Made by a program: the position numbers and the translations under genes. Below, one piece after another: positions 7,207-15,786 of a DNA stretch of 24,718 nt (the stretch's first letter is position 1; the number at the start of each line of letters is the position of its first letter). The notes beneath the pieces were generated by a model, which made no database searches, was not told the origin of the DNA, and was given only the letters and a program-made list of their open reading frames with translations. The stretch is from the NCBI GenBank assembly GCA_016215705.1, contig JACRIR010000108.1, positions 1 to 24,718 on the forward strand, in the 5' to 3' direction. This DNA is from Candidatus Poribacteria bacterium (GTDB lineage Bacteria; Abyssobacteria; SURF-5).

Positions 7207-7557
7207 TCACTTCTCCGAATCAAGGATATCAATGATGCCTTGAAGCCCCTTCTCTATCTCAGAAATCGCGTCCGAAAACGACTCGACCCTTTTCGCTTTC
7301 TCGCTCTCAAGTATCTGGTCACGCAAATGCTTCCGGGCGCCGCGAATCGTATAGCCTTCTTCATAAAGAAGCCGCTTGATAAGTCGCACCTTCTCGATGT
7401 CCTGCTGCCTGTATGCGCGGCTTCCGCTTCTCCTCTTGGGCGGGCAAAGGGAAGGGAACACGTCCTCCCAATATCGGAGAACATGTTGGGGCACATCAGT
7501 CATTGAGCTGACTTCACCGATGGAAAAATATATCTTTCCCGGGGCTTTTCGATCCAT
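7207..7557 (-). CDS. MerR-family HTH regulator
   Basis: A 116-aa protein with a MerR-type winged HTH: YFSIGEVSSMTDVPQHVLRY at about 10-29, then the wing RSGSRAYRQQDIEKV. The C-terminal half is a helical coiled-coil-like dimerisation segment with no metal-binding Cys, so it is not a classic metal sensor. It lies 41 bp downstream of the HU-like gene on the same strand. A MerR-like gene beside an IHF/HU gene is a recurrent arrangement in bacteria, and members of this small group are poorly characterised. The ATG has only a modest GGGGAT upstream. No target can be named. Confidence 0.9.
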   Translation of the reverse strand: MDRKAPGKIYFSIGEVSSMTDVPQHVLRYWEDVFPSLCPPKRRSGSRAYRQQDIEKVRLIKRLLYEEGYTIRGARKHLRDQILESEKAKRVESFSDAISEIEKGLQGIIDILDSEK

Positions 7558-7598
7558 GAGTCATCCCCGAAGCAGGCCATATCGCGGGAGGATCAGGT

Positions 7599-7871
7599 CT
7601 ATTGTAGCAACTCTTTGAGCGCGCGCCCGGCCTTGAAGGAAGGCACGGTGCGAGCCTCTATTTGTATTGTTTCGCCCGTCGCCGGGTTTCGGCCCTCGCG
7701 CGCTTTGCGTGTCTTCGCCTCGAAAGTGCCAAAACCGACGAGAGCAACCTTCTCGCCCCGTTTCATCGCCTCAGCTATCGTGTCAAGGATTATGTCCAGG
7801 ACCGTGCCCGTCTCTTTCTTCGTGATGCCGCCCTTCTCAGAAACGATATCGATCAGCTCTTGCTTCGTCAA
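7599..7871 (-). CDS. HU/IHF-family DNA-binding protein
   Basis: 90 aa, the standard length for this family. It begins TKQELIDIVSEKGGITKKE, has the core VALVGFGTFEAKTRKAR, the arm motif GRNPATGETIQI with the intercalating Pro, and ends PSFKAGRALKELL. It bends and compacts DNA as a dimer. The start is TTG at 7871, with GGAGGTG spaced about 8 bp upstream; no ATG fits. A good promoter lies at 7988-8016. MerR follows 41 bp downstream and is probably co-transcribed. Sequence alone does not decide between HU and an IHF subunit. Confidence 0.95.
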   Translation of the reverse strand: MTKQELIDIVSEKGGITKKETGTVLDIILDTIAEAMKRGEKVALVGFGTFEAKTRKAREGRNPATGETIQIEARTVPSFKAGRALKELLQ

Positions 7872-7987
7872 TTGACGTCACCTCCATGTATGCGCGCCGT
7901 CATGCATTCCGTCACGCGCCCGGAACAGATAAAACCGTAATCACGTATGCGTACTCACCCGGCATTTCCCGAGCAATAAACGATGTA

Positions 7988-8016
7988 ATTCTATCAAAGC
8001 ATTGACAGGATTGCAA
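7988..8016 (-). promoter_or_regulatory. Sigma-70 promoter of the HU-merR pair
   Basis: On the minus strand TTGCAA (8011-8016) and TAGAAT (7988-7993) are separated by exactly 17 bp. The predicted start lies about 110 bp upstream of the HU TTG codon, leaving a long leader. The promoter sits directly after the gltX stop, so HU and merR can be expressed independently of the gltX operon. Confidence 0.65.
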
Positions 8017-8028
8017 GAGACTTTGGTC

Positions 8029-9480
8029 TCACTGCATCGCCAGAACCTCCTCGACTCGGCTGAGACATCTTGCCTTGCCGAGGATAGGCAGCATCTTTGC
8101 AAGTTCGGGGCCGTGGAGCCTGCCGGAAACGGCGATGCGGATGGGCATGTAGAGGTCTTTTCCCTTCACACCTGTGGCTTTCTGTAAGGCTTTTCCGATA
8201 AGCGGAACATCCGTCGCGCAGATAGTGTCTCTCTTCTTAATCTCTTCGACAAAACCGGAGATGACGGACCGCGCGCTCTGGCTCGACTTCAGATATTCAC
8301 GCGCCTCTGGCTCGATTATTGTTTCTATCGGTTTGAAATAGGGCGCGGCCTGAGCGACACAATCGGGCAAAACGGCCATATTCCCCCTCAAAGATTCAAT
8401 GATTTCCCCAAGCGCGTCGTCTGAATACTCGGAAACGTCATAGCCGGACTTCAAGAGATAGGGCATGCACAACTCGCGAAGCTTGGCGGCGGGCGTATTG
8501 CGTATATAAGTCCCGTTTATCCAATCGAGTTTACCTCTGTCGAAAATCGCGGCGCTCTTGCCAAGCGCTGACAGGTCGAACCTCTTCACAAAATCACTGA
8601 TCGGAAAAACATCCTGTCCGTCGGGGGTGGCGAAACCCAGGAGCGCGAGCCAATTCAAAAGGGCCTCCGGCAAATAGCCATTCTCCCTGAACTCTTCGAC
8701 CGATGTAGCCCCGTGTCGCTTGCTCAAGCGTGCTCCATCGGGTCCCATTATCAGTGACAGATGTGCGAACCGGGGTGGTTCTGCGCCAAGCGCTTTGTAA
8801 AGCACGACATGGCGGGGGGTATTGGAGAGATGGTCTTCACCCCGTACGACATGCGTGATTCGCATACGCAGATCGTCAATCACGTTTGCGAAATGGAACG
8901 TGGGCGTTCCATCCGTCCGCAAAATAATGAAATCGCTGATTATGCCCGGCCCGAAGGAGACCCGCCCCCGCACGACATCGTCCACTACGATAGTCTGGCT
9001 CTCAGACACCAGCAGACGCACGACCGGTTTGCGTCCTTCTCTCGAAAGGCTCTCTTGCTGCGAGATGGAAAGTGATCGGCAGCGCCGATCATACCCCGGT
9101 GGGCGGCCCTCTTTCAGGGCAAGCTTGCGCCTTTCTTCAAGCTCCTCGGGCAGGCAGTAGCAGTAGTATGCATTCCCGTTCTTGAGAAGACGCTCCGCCT
9201 CGCTCTTATACAGATGAAAGCATTCCGATTGCCGATACGGCCCATAAGAGCCTCCCTTTTCAGCGCCCTCGTCCCATTCGAGGCCGAGCCATCTGAGCGA
9301 CGTGATTATAGACTCGAACGAAGCTTCCGTCGAGCGCTCAACGTCGGTGTCTTCAATCCTGAGTACGAACGTTCCCCCTTGCTGCCGGGCGAACGCCCAG
9401 TTAATAAGAGCCGTCCTGGCGCCCCCGATGTGGAGGTGGCCCGTCGGACTGGGCGCAAATCTCACACGAATACTTGGCAT
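8029..9480 (-). CDS. gltX: Glutamyl-tRNA synthetase
   Basis: A class I aminoacyl-tRNA synthetase of 483 aa from the ATG at 9480; a TTG at 9489 is possible, but GAGG sits 9 bp before the ATG. The HIGH-like motif is PSPTGHLHIGGART near the N-terminus and the KMSKS-like motif is ARLSKRHGA. It charges tRNA-Glu in the cytosol and may also charge tRNA-Gln if no GlnRS exists. It is the last gene of a minus-strand run PNP-yacL-ispD-ispF-gltX; the yacL-ispD-ispF part followed by a tRNA synthetase is a familiar arrangement. The 71-bp gap to ispF contains a near-duplicate of the ispF 3' end. Confidence 0.97.
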   Translation of the reverse strand: MPSIRVRFAPSPTGHLHIGGARTALINWAFARQQGGTFVLRIEDTDVERSTEASFESIITSLRWLGLEWDEGAEKGGSYGPYRQSECFHLYKSEAERLLKNGNAYYCYCLPEELEERRKLALKEGRPPGYDRRCRSLSISQQESLSREGRKPVVRLLVSESQTIVVDDVVRGRVSFGPGIISDFIILRTDGTPTFHFANVIDDLRMRITHVVRGEDHLSNTPRHVVLYKALGAEPPRFAHLSLIMGPDGARLSKRHGATSVEEFRENGYLPEALLNWLALLGFATPDGQDVFPISDFVKRFDLSALGKSAAIFDRGKLDWINGTYIRNTPAAKLRELCMPYLLKSGYDVSEYSDDALGEIIESLRGNMAVLPDCVAQAAPYFKPIETIIEPEAREYLKSSQSARSVISGFVEEIKKRDTICATDVPLIGKALQKATGVKGKDLYMPIRIAVSGRLHGPELAKMLPILGKARCLSRVEEVLAMQ

Positions 9481-9551
9481 ATCGCACAACCTCTTCTATC
9501 AATGGAACAGAACCCTCGATTCGCTCATAATGACAGGAGGCGCGTTCTAAC

Positions 9552-10028
9552 TCACACAATCTCTTCTATCAGCGCTATGGCTTGAGCGCAAATGGCGTCG
9601 CCCGTTCCGACCGGGCCGAGGCCCTCAGCCGTCTTGCCCTTCACGCTGATACTCGAAGGCTCGATGCCGATCGCTGCCGCAAGCGTGTTTTGAATAGTCT
9701 GTCTATGCGGCGTCAGGCGTGGCGCCTCGGCTGCGACCACCGAGTCAATATTGCATATTTTGTAACCCGCCGCGCGGACTTCTCCTGCCACTTGCTTTAG
9801 AAGTTCGATGCTTGATGCGCCCTTGTACTTCGGGTCCGTGTCCGGGAAATGTTGGCCGATGTCGCCGAGGGCCGCTGCCCCAAGCAATGCATCGATAATC
9901 GCATGACAAAGAGCGTCGGCGTCCGAATGGCCGACCAGCTTCTTGTGGAATGTTATTCGAACTCCCCCAAGGATCACTCCGTCGCCCTCGCCAAGCCTGT
10001 GCACGTCGAATCCGAGACCAATACGCAT
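9552..10028 (-). CDS. ispF: 2-C-methyl-D-erythritol 2,4-cyclodiphosphate synthase
   Basis: 158 aa, the usual length. Metal-binding Asp8 and His10 (GFDVHRL) and His42 are present, with GHSDADAL (33-40), DIGQHFPDTD and the signature KGKTAEGLG. It cyclises CDP-methylerythritol phosphate in the MEP pathway of isoprenoid synthesis and works as a trimer. Its ATG overlaps the ispD stop by one base (TAATG), so the two are translationally coupled. Confidence 0.97.
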   Translation of the reverse strand: MRIGLGFDVHRLGEGDGVILGGVRITFHKKLVGHSDADALCHAIIDALLGAAALGDIGQHFPDTDPKYKGASSIELLKQVAGEVRAAGYKICNIDSVVAAEAPRLTPHRQTIQNTLAAAIGIEPSSISVKGKTAEGLGPVGTGDAICAQAIALIEEIV

Positions 10029-10720
10029 TATCGAACCCTCCGTTTGAGGATTTCTTCACAGATTAGTAAGTCCTCGGGTGTTGTCACTTTTATGTTCTCG
10101 TAAGATCCCATGACAATGTGCACGGGCGCTCCCATATGTTCCACCAGGGAAGAGTCGTCGGTAGCCACGTACTCTTTTCGTCTCGCCGCTTCGTACGCCG
10201 AAACCAGCAGATCAAACCGGAAGCATTGCGGCGTTTGCACCAGCCAGATACGGGACCGGTCGAGCGTCTCGGATACGATTCCTCCTTGCGTCGAAAGCTT
10301 GACCGTGTCCTTGCAAGGAACGGCGGCAATAGCGGCGCCGCCCTCCTCCGCCCGCTTGACGACCGTTGTAATGAGCCCTGCGGTAACCAACGGGCGAGCG
10401 CCATCATGCACCGCCACAAGGTCGCAGCCGGATGAAATTTCGCGAAGACAGTTTGCCACGGAATCCTGCCGTGTCTGTCCTCCAATAATCACGCGTACGG
10501 GCGTTCCGGTTCCGGCTTCCTCGCTGAGAAATCGACTGATAAGGTTTCTGTGATCCGGCGAGCACGCCACTGCGACCTCAGAGAAGCAGCCGGATTCCAG
10601 AATGGGCCTGAGCGTCCATCCCAGAAGCGGCCTGCCAAGCAGCGGCATGAGAACCTTTGGACCCATGGAGCCCATTCTCACTCCGCGTCCCGCCGCCGGC
10701 ACGATTGCTACGGCTCGCAT
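10028..10720 (-). CDS. ispD: 2-C-methyl-D-erythritol 4-phosphate cytidylyltransferase
   Basis: A 230-aa nucleotidyltransferase with the CTP-binding loop VPAAGRGVRMG near the N-terminus, the conserved Lys of PKVLMPLLGRPLL, GGQTRQDSV and AVHDGARP. It transfers CMP from CTP to methylerythritol phosphate, the step before IspE/IspF in the MEP pathway. The ATG follows GGAG at 7 bp. It sits 60 bp downstream of the YacL-like gene and overlaps ispF. Confidence 0.96.
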   Translation of the reverse strand: MRAVAIVPAAGRGVRMGSMGPKVLMPLLGRPLLGWTLRPILESGCFSEVAVACSPDHRNLISRFLSEEAGTGTPVRVIIGGQTRQDSVANCLREISSGCDLVAVHDGARPLVTAGLITTVVKRAEEGGAAIAAVPCKDTVKLSTQGGIVSETLDRSRIWLVQTPQCFRFDLLVSAYEAARRKEYVATDDSSLVEHMGAPVHIVMGSYENIKVTTPEDLLICEEILKRRVR

Positions 10721-10780
10721 GAAGACACTCCGATCGTTTGAGGGCGGATTTCGCAGCGAAAAAGAGGGATGCTCGCAAGC

Positions 10781-11782
10781 TCACTTTATTTTGGTGAAGA
10801 TCATCTGGCCGGCCGAGGTCTGAAGAACGCTGGTAACCGTAACCTTGACTTCTTTCCCGATCATGCGCGCGCCGTTCTCTATCACCACCATCGTGCCGTC
10901 GTCAAGATAGCCGATCCCCTGGCCCGGCTCCTTCCCCTCTTTGATTATCTTGATGATGAAATCCTCGTCGGGCAGGACTATCGGCTTGAGCGCATTGGCC
11001 AGGTCATTGATGTTGAGAACGTCGATACCCTGGAACTGGGCTACCTTGTTAAGATTGAAGTCGTTCGTGATTATCTTAGCGTGCAACTGCTTAGCCAATC
11101 TGACCAGTTTCGAGTCGACTTCGCGCACGTCGGGATAGTCCACTTCGCTTATGCGAACGTCTACGGACACCTGCTTCTGAATCTCGGTCAGGATGTCGAG
11201 GCCGCGCCTTCCGCGTGTTCGCCTCAGCGGCTCGGGTGAATCGGCAATGTTCTGCAACTCATTCAGAACGAAGCGTGGGATGACGAGAGAGCCCTCGATA
11301 AAGCCGAGTTTACATATGTCGGCTATGCGGCCGTCTATGATGACGCTCGTATCGAGGACCTTCGGCGCATTGAGTCCGCTGCGGCCAAACTGCGGAGCCG
11401 GCAACATTTTCAGGTCGCCCTTGAGCTTGACACCGATGGAAAAACCCAGATACCCCAGGAACAGCATAAGTGAAATAGTGAAAAAGTGCTTGATCTGGTC
11501 GAAAAAGGCGAAGCTGTCCGGTAAGACCAGGTCCAGCCAGCCAACAATGAAACTCGCGGTCACCATTCCGAGGATCAAGCCCACTGTCGGCGCTATGAGT
11601 CCCTCGAACGAGAATTTCTTGATCAGGTATTCGAGCCCTATTATAATGAAGGCGATACCCCCGCCTATAAGTAGACCAAAGATTTCGTACGACGTGCGGA
11701 CAGGCTCGAATGTCCCGCCGATGACATAGCCGATAGACGCGCTGAAAACTATGAGGAGTACTCGCGCAATGAATGTGGTCAT
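10781..11782 (-). CDS. Membrane-anchored PIN-TRAM domain protein (YacL-like)
   Basis: 333 aa. Four hydrophobic helices occupy about residues 6-24, 34-52, 62-84 and 98-118. A PIN nuclease domain follows at about 141-260, with acidic residues at Asp144 ([11 protein letters not shown]), Glu175, Asp223 and Asp241, then a TRAM RNA-binding domain at 271-333. This is the architecture of Bacillus YacL, a putative membrane-bound RNase whose gene is commonly next to ispD, as here. Its precise role is not established. The ATG has a purine-rich GGAGAGGGG rather far upstream (about 12 bp), so the start is less certain. PNP ends 39 bp upstream and is probably co-transcribed. Confidence 0.93.
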   Translation of the reverse strand: MTTFIARVLLIVFSASIGYVIGGTFEPVRTSYEIFGLLIGGGIAFIIIGLEYLIKKFSFEGLIAPTVGLILGMVTASFIVGWLDLVLPDSFAFFDQIKHFFTISLMLFLGYLGFSIGVKLKGDLKMLPAPQFGRSGLNAPKVLDTSVIIDGRIADICKLGFIEGSLVIPRFVLNELQNIADSPEPLRRTRGRRGLDILTEIQKQVSVDVRISEVDYPDVREVDSKLVRLAKQLHAKIITNDFNLNKVAQFQGIDVLNINDLANALKPIVLPDEDFIIKIIKEGKEPGQGIGYLDDGTMVVIENGARMIGKEVKVTVTSVLQTSAGQMIFTKIK

Positions 11783-11821
11783 CTCGCTTTTTCGCCCCTC
11801 TCCTGACCGGACTTCGTGCCT

Positions 11822-12646
11822 CTATGGCATCGATTTGATTGTCCGGGTAATTAGACGGCTCAACTTTGGCTCGGCTTCGGCCGCCACTTTCAATATCATC
11901 TCGATGTTTGCCGGCTTGAGCGCATCCGGAAGACATTCATCCGTGATACAACTGATCCCAAGGACGCGCAGGCGCGCATGAATCGCGACTATGACCTCGG
12001 GAACCGTCGACATGCCGACGGCGTCTGCCCCGATTACACGAAGGAAACGGTATTCCGCCCGCGTCTCAAGATTCGGTCCGGCGACCGCCACGTATACCCC
12101 TCGTTTGACCGGTATCTTCTCCTCGAGAGCGACTTTCTCGATCTGCTCCATGAGCTCACTGTCGTACGGCTCGACCATGTCCGGGAAACGCGGGCCCATC
12201 GAATCGTCATTCGGGCCTATCAAAGGATTGGCGCCCATGAGATTGATGTGGTCGCTTATGATCATGAGGTCGCCCGCCTTGAAGTTCGGATTCATCCCGC
12301 CCGCCGCGTTTGACACAATGAGCGTCTTTATGCCGAGCGCCTTCATCACTCTTACAGGGAAGGTCACATCCTTCATCGAGTAACCCTCGTAATAGTGGAA
12401 ACGCCCCTGCATTGCCACGACGTTCTTCTGCCCTATCTTTCCGAAAACCAACTGGTTCTCGTGACTCTTCACCGCGGATACCGGAAAATTCGGCAACTCG
12501 TCGTAGCGGATAGTCAACTTTCCCTCTATCTCCTTTACGAGCTCGCCCAGACCGGTCCCCAGGATAATACCTATGGCGGGCTTCAAAGCGGTCTTCTTCC
12601 TGATTGCCGCTACGGCGCCGTCAATCTTTTGCCTGAGATCACGCAA
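11822..12646 (-). CDS. Purine nucleoside phosphorylase (PNP/MTAP family)
   Basis: 274 aa of the trimeric PNP/MTAP family: phosphate loop GTGLG (30-34), QGRFHYYEGY (80-89), SNAAGG (112-117), GPNLETRAEYR with Glu194, and GMSTVPEVIVAIH (211-223). It cleaves purine nucleosides with phosphate for base salvage. The residue matching the base-selecting Asn of 6-oxopurine PNPs is Asp236 (SCITDECLPDALKP), as in MTAP-type enzymes that prefer adenine, whereas Glu194 is PNP-like. The substrate range is therefore uncertain. The start is TTG at 12646, with AAGGAG 8 bp upstream, overlapping the DUF167 stop by 8 bp. No ATG lies near the conserved N-terminus. Confidence 0.93.
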   Translation of the reverse strand: MRDLRQKIDGAVAAIRKKTALKPAIGIILGTGLGELVKEIEGKLTIRYDELPNFPVSAVKSHENQLVFGKIGQKNVVAMQGRFHYYEGYSMKDVTFPVRVMKALGIKTLIVSNAAGGMNPNFKAGDLMIISDHINLMGANPLIGPNDDSMGPRFPDMVEPYDSELMEQIEKVALEEKIPVKRGVYVAVAGPNLETRAEYRFLRVIGADAVGMSTVPEVIVAIHARLRVLGISCITDECLPDALKPANIEMILKVAAEAEPKLSRLITRTIKSMP

Positions 12647-13007
12647 TTTCGCCTCTCCTTCTCATCACGGTAAGTATGTGGTCCTTTTCGACACCTCTCA
12701 GCAGGATGCGCTTCTCCCTCGATTTCAAACCCGATACTATCTCCACACGCCTTTTCTCAATGTCGAAGAATCCCGCAAAAAGCCTGCGGCACGCCTCGTT
12801 CGCCGCGCCTTCCACGGGCGGCGCATTCACACGCGCCTTCAGAAACGCGCCCGCCACGTCCGTCACCGACTCTTTCGAGGAGCGCGGCTGAACCCGGACC
12901 CGCAGCACTACTCCCTCTTCGGTTGCCTGAAGATAAGCCTCTCCGCGATCACCTTCGGATTCTTTTTGCGGTTGCGGGATTATACCACGCTCTCTTTTGT
13001 CTTTCAA
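12639..13007 (-). CDS. DUF167/YggU-family protein
   Basis: The conserved domain begins near 12914 (GVVLRVRVQPRSS) and includes the family core KARVNAPPVEGAANEACRRL and SGLKSREKRI. Family members are small (about 70-100 aa), cytosolic and without a proven function. The open frame extends to 13070, but the best ribosome binding site (GGGAG, 7 bp) precedes a TTG at 13007, giving 122 aa with a poorly conserved N-terminal 30 residues. However, the same TTG is part of a strong promoter, so the true start may be further downstream at a codon that cannot be pinned. Its stop overlaps the PNP start. Confidence 0.85.
   Translation of the reverse strand: MKDKRERGIIPQPQKESEGDRGEAYLQATEEGVVLRVRVQPRSSKESVTDVAGAFLKARVNAPPVEGAANEACRRLFAGFFDIEKRRVEIVSGLKSREKRILLRGVEKDHILTVMRRRGEIA
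12979..13007 (-). promoter_or_regulatory. Internal sigma-70 promoter for DUF167-PNP and downstream genes
   Basis: TTGAAA (13002-13007) and TATAAT (12979-12984) on the minus strand are 17 bp apart, close to consensus. The promoter lies after ntrC and could separate expression of the housekeeping run DUF167-PNP-yacL-ispD-ispF-gltX from the upstream two-component genes. Confidence 0.65.
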
Positions 13008-13091
13008 GAAAAAACTCCCGTTTTGCGCGAGCGAATTGGCGACTGCAATATGTTTTCGGATTTCTCGCAAGGTCGAATCTATTCGACCACA

Positions 13092-14477
13092 TTATTGGGA
13101 CTGCTCATCGGAGGCCGGCTGTTCGGTTCTGAGCCCATACTTCTCCATCCGATAAATCAAGGCCTGCCTCGTGATCCCCAAGAATCTTGCCGCGCGAGTC
13201 TGGTTCCAACTATGTTTTCTCAAACTATAGAGCAATAATTCCTTCTCGACTTCTTCAAGGTTTATTCCTTCATCGGGAATGTGGAAAAGAAACTCCGGAC
13301 TGGAGGCCGCTGCCCCCCGGATGTGGTCCGGCAAATCGCTGACCTTCAAGCATTCCGCATCCTTGCGCAGGAGAAGTGAGCGTTGAAGGACATTCTCAAG
13401 CTCACGGACGTTGCCGGGCCACGGATAGTTCCTGAATGCCAGGAAAACCTCGGGCTCGATCCGGCACGTCGCCTCGCCAAATTTGTTCTTGAAATGGTGC
13501 GCGAGGAGTGGAATGTCATCCGCCCTTTCCCTCAGCGCCGGCAACTGTATCGGGATTACGTTGATCCTGTGGTACAGATCATCGCGAAATTGCCCGTTGG
13601 CCAGCATGGCTTCAAGGTTCTTGTTCGTTGCTGCTATTACGCGGATGTCCACCTTGACCGGCCGCGGATCGCCGACACGCTCGATCTCTTTCTCCTGAAG
13701 CACGCGCAGAAGCTTTGCCTGCAGATCGAAACGCAGGTCGGCTATCTCGTCCAGAAATATCGCGCCGCCGCTGGATAGCTCGAACTTGCCCACCTTGTCC
13801 GAAACTGCCCCCGTGAAAGCGCCCTTTTTGTGGCCGAATAACTCGCTCTCGATCAGGTTCTCAGGAATGGCCGAACAGTTGACGGCGATGAAGTTCCCCT
13901 TCCTTCGAGGACTATTATAATGAATCGCTCGCGCCACGAGTTCCTTGCCCGTTCCGCTTTCTCCTTTTATGAGAACCGTCGCATCACGCGGTGCGACCCG
14001 CCGAATCATCTCGAAAACCTCCGCCATGCGCGCGCTTGCGCCGATAATATTCTCAAAACTGAAACGCTCGACCAACTGAGCTTCCAGCAACTGCGCCCGC
14101 GAGCGCAACCTCTGCACCTCGAGCGCCTTCCTGATTACCAGCCTCAACTCGTCGCGATTGAACGGCTTTGTGATGTAATCATATGCGCCCAGCTTCATGG
14201 CCTCGATGGCCGTGTCGATTGTTCCAAACGCCGTTATCACGATCACAAGCCTTTCGATGTCACGACGCTTGATTTCCTTCAAGAGGTCCATTCCGTCGAT
14301 GCCCGGCATCTTGATGTCGGTAATGACAAGGTCAGGATCCTCCGTGTCAAAAAGCTTCAGCGCCTCGCTTCCGTTTGACGCCGCGATGACTCCATAGCCC
14401 TCTTGCTCAAGGTTGAATTCAAGAACCTTGCGAAGGCTGGCGTCATCATCCACAAGAAGTATTCTCTCTTCGCTCAT
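13092..14477 (-). CDS. NtrC-family sigma-54-dependent response regulator
   Basis: 461 aa in three domains. The receiver (1-120) has phosphoacceptor Asp54, acidic pocket 10-12, Thr82 and Lys104. The AAA+ domain has Walker A GESGTGKE (172-179), the sigma-54 contact loop GAFTGA (219-224), Walker B AIFLDE (239-244) and GNVRELENVL. A Fis-type HTH follows (TRAARFLGITRQALIYRMEK). Phosphorylation by the cognate kinase should let it activate sigma-54 promoters. Its ATG overlaps the kinase stop (ATGA), which ties the pair together. No clear -24/-12 sigma-54 promoter was found in the window, so its targets are unknown. Confidence 0.97.
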   Translation of the reverse strand: MSEERILLVDDDASLRKVLEFNLEQEGYGVIAASNGSEALKLFDTEDPDLVITDIKMPGIDGMDLLKEIKRRDIERLVIVITAFGTIDTAIEAMKLGAYDYITKPFNRDELRLVIRKALEVQRLRSRAQLLEAQLVERFSFENIIGASARMAEVFEMIRRVAPRDATVLIKGESGTGKELVARAIHYNSPRRKGNFIAVNCSAIPENLIESELFGHKKGAFTGAVSDKVGKFELSSGGAIFLDEIADLRFDLQAKLLRVLQEKEIERVGDPRPVKVDIRVIAATNKNLEAMLANGQFRDDLYHRINVIPIQLPALRERADDIPLLAHHFKNKFGEATCRIEPEVFLAFRNYPWPGNVRELENVLQRSLLLRKDAECLKVSDLPDHIRGAAASSPEFLFHIPDEGINLEEVEKELLLYSLRKHSWNQTRAARFLGITRQALIYRMEKYGLRTEQPASDEQSQ

Positions 14478-15616
14478 TCAGCGTCCTCCAACTGATTGAG
14501 TGGCAACGCGAGTGTCACGCGCGTGCCCTTGCCCGGCTCGCTCGAAATATCGATTGAGCCCCCGTGCGCCCTCAGTGTCCTCTTCACAATTGATAGACCC
14601 AGTCCCGTCCCGTCGGATTTGGTCGTAAAGAAAGGGTCGAATATCCGCGCCAGATGCTCGGGCTTTATGCCGATGCCAGTGTCCGTTATCTCCACCAGGA
14701 CACCTTCCGCGCCGTTGCGCTTCTTGAGCCTTGTGGCAAGACTCAGAACGCCTCCGTTCGGCATCGACGCGGCCGCATTCAGCAGCAAATTCAGAATAGC
14801 ATGCTCCATCTGTGACAAGTCCAACTCGAGCTCCGGCAAGTCAGGCGCAAAGTGCGTATGCACGGCAATATTCTTGCGGCCAAGCTGCAGGTCAAGAATT
14901 CGCAGCATCCGCCATAGAATGTCCGCAATATTCGCCTTCTCTCGATGCAGTCGTTGAAATCGCGCCAGCCCCAGAAAATTCGACACCACTCCGTTCAAGC
15001 GATTGACCTCATCGAGCATCAATTTCATGAACTCCTCGCGCCTTGCCTGAGGCGTCGCCGTGTCCAGCAAAATCTCCGCCGTCCCCTTGATGGAGGCAAG
15101 CGGATTCCGTATCTCATGAGCGAGTCCGGCAGCGAGTTCTCCCATAGTGCTGAGCCTCTCGGCGCGCCGAAGCTGCTCCTCCTTCTCGAGAATCAGGTCC
15201 GTCTGCTCACGAAGCTTTTGATAAGCTTTCTGAAGCTCTTCGGCCGTCCGTCGGTACCCCTCTCGCTCTCGCCGCTCGCGCTCCGAGAGCAATCCGGTCG
15301 CCCATCCCACTACGTTATAGATGAGTAACCCTAAAGCCTTTTCGGCGCCCGTCCCGAAAACGTGTTCTCCGACCGGACCAAGCACAACCGGAACATAAAG
15401 GATACTCACAACTATCGCCGTCGCAATTCCCCCAATCAGCCCAAACCATATTGAAGCCATCAATATCGGCAGAAAATACAGAAGATAATGAATATTGTGG
15501 AGCGACAAGTTCTCGTGGCTGACCGTCGTAACATAGTGCCAAGCCGTTATTGCCGCGATAACAGCCGCAATCACAGTCAAACGCGGAAGGTTGCGAAACC
15601 CCGAAATTTGTGTCAT
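14474..15616 (-). CDS. Membrane sensor histidine kinase paired with the NtrC regulator
   Basis: 380 aa. The N-terminal 110 residues are hydrophobic with about four membrane segments (13-31, 43-60, 61-82, 93-110) and only short loops, so the input may be sensed within the membrane. A coiled coil follows (115-157). HisKA has His167 in GLAHEIRNPLASIKG, and the HATPase has the N box NLLLNAAASMP, G1 DTGIGI and G2 GTGLGLSIVKR. It should autophosphorylate and pass phosphate to the overlapping NtrC protein. The ATG at 15616 has GGAG almost touching it, an odd spacing, so a downstream start is possible. Confidence 0.93.
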   Translation of the reverse strand: MTQISGFRNLPRLTVIAAVIAAITAWHYVTTVSHENLSLHNIHYLLYFLPILMASIWFGLIGGIATAIVVSILYVPVVLGPVGEHVFGTGAEKALGLLIYNVVGWATGLLSERERREREGYRRTAEELQKAYQKLREQTDLILEKEEQLRRAERLSTMGELAAGLAHEIRNPLASIKGTAEILLDTATPQARREEFMKLMLDEVNRLNGVVSNFLGLARFQRLHREKANIADILWRMLRILDLQLGRKNIAVHTHFAPDLPELELDLSQMEHAILNLLLNAAASMPNGGVLSLATRLKKRNGAEGVLVEITDTGIGIKPEHLARIFDPFFTTKSDGTGLGLSIVKRTLRAHGGSIDISSEPGKGTRVTLALPLNQLEDAE

Positions 15617-15649
15617 TCTCCAATCTGTCCAATCTGTTCTTGTCAGTTC

Positions 15650-15678
15650 ATTTTAAAGAATGTTCCGTAAATAGGCAA
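15650..15678 (-). promoter_or_regulatory. Promoter of the kinase-ntrC operon
   Basis: On the minus strand TTGCCT (15673-15678) and TAAAAT (15650-15655) are 17 bp apart. The predicted start is about 27 bp before the kinase ATG, giving a very short leader. It is divergent from the HTH-EIIA promoter 52 bp away. Confidence 0.55.
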
Positions 15679-15729
15679 GCGCCAACGAATGTATGGCAAA
15701 AAGAGACAAGGTTTCTGGTACTCTATGGC

Positions 15730-15770
15730 TTGACAAGCAGGCCGACTTGCGATATAATGTTTAGTAAACA
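15730..15770 (+). promoter_or_regulatory. Perfect sigma-70 promoter with operator-like palindrome
   Basis: TTGACA (15730-15735) and TATAAT (15753-15758) match consensus exactly with a 17-bp spacer. The 13-bp palindrome TGTTTAGTAAACA (15758-15770) overlaps the last base of the -10 box and the predicted start site. A consensus promoter with an operator over +1 usually means strong expression held down by a repressor; the HTH protein encoded just downstream is the obvious candidate. Confidence 0.82.
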
Positions 15771-15786
15771 ATAAACAGGAGCCCCC

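Noticed and set aside
8016-8030. GAGAC/GTCTC stem-loop at the gltX stop as a terminator
   Set aside because: The stem is only five base pairs and no T-run follows on the minus strand.
13092-15786. Search for a sigma-54 (-24/-12) promoter near the NtrC genes
   Set aside because: No GG-N10-GC element with adequate flanking match was seen; the promoters found are sigma-70-like.
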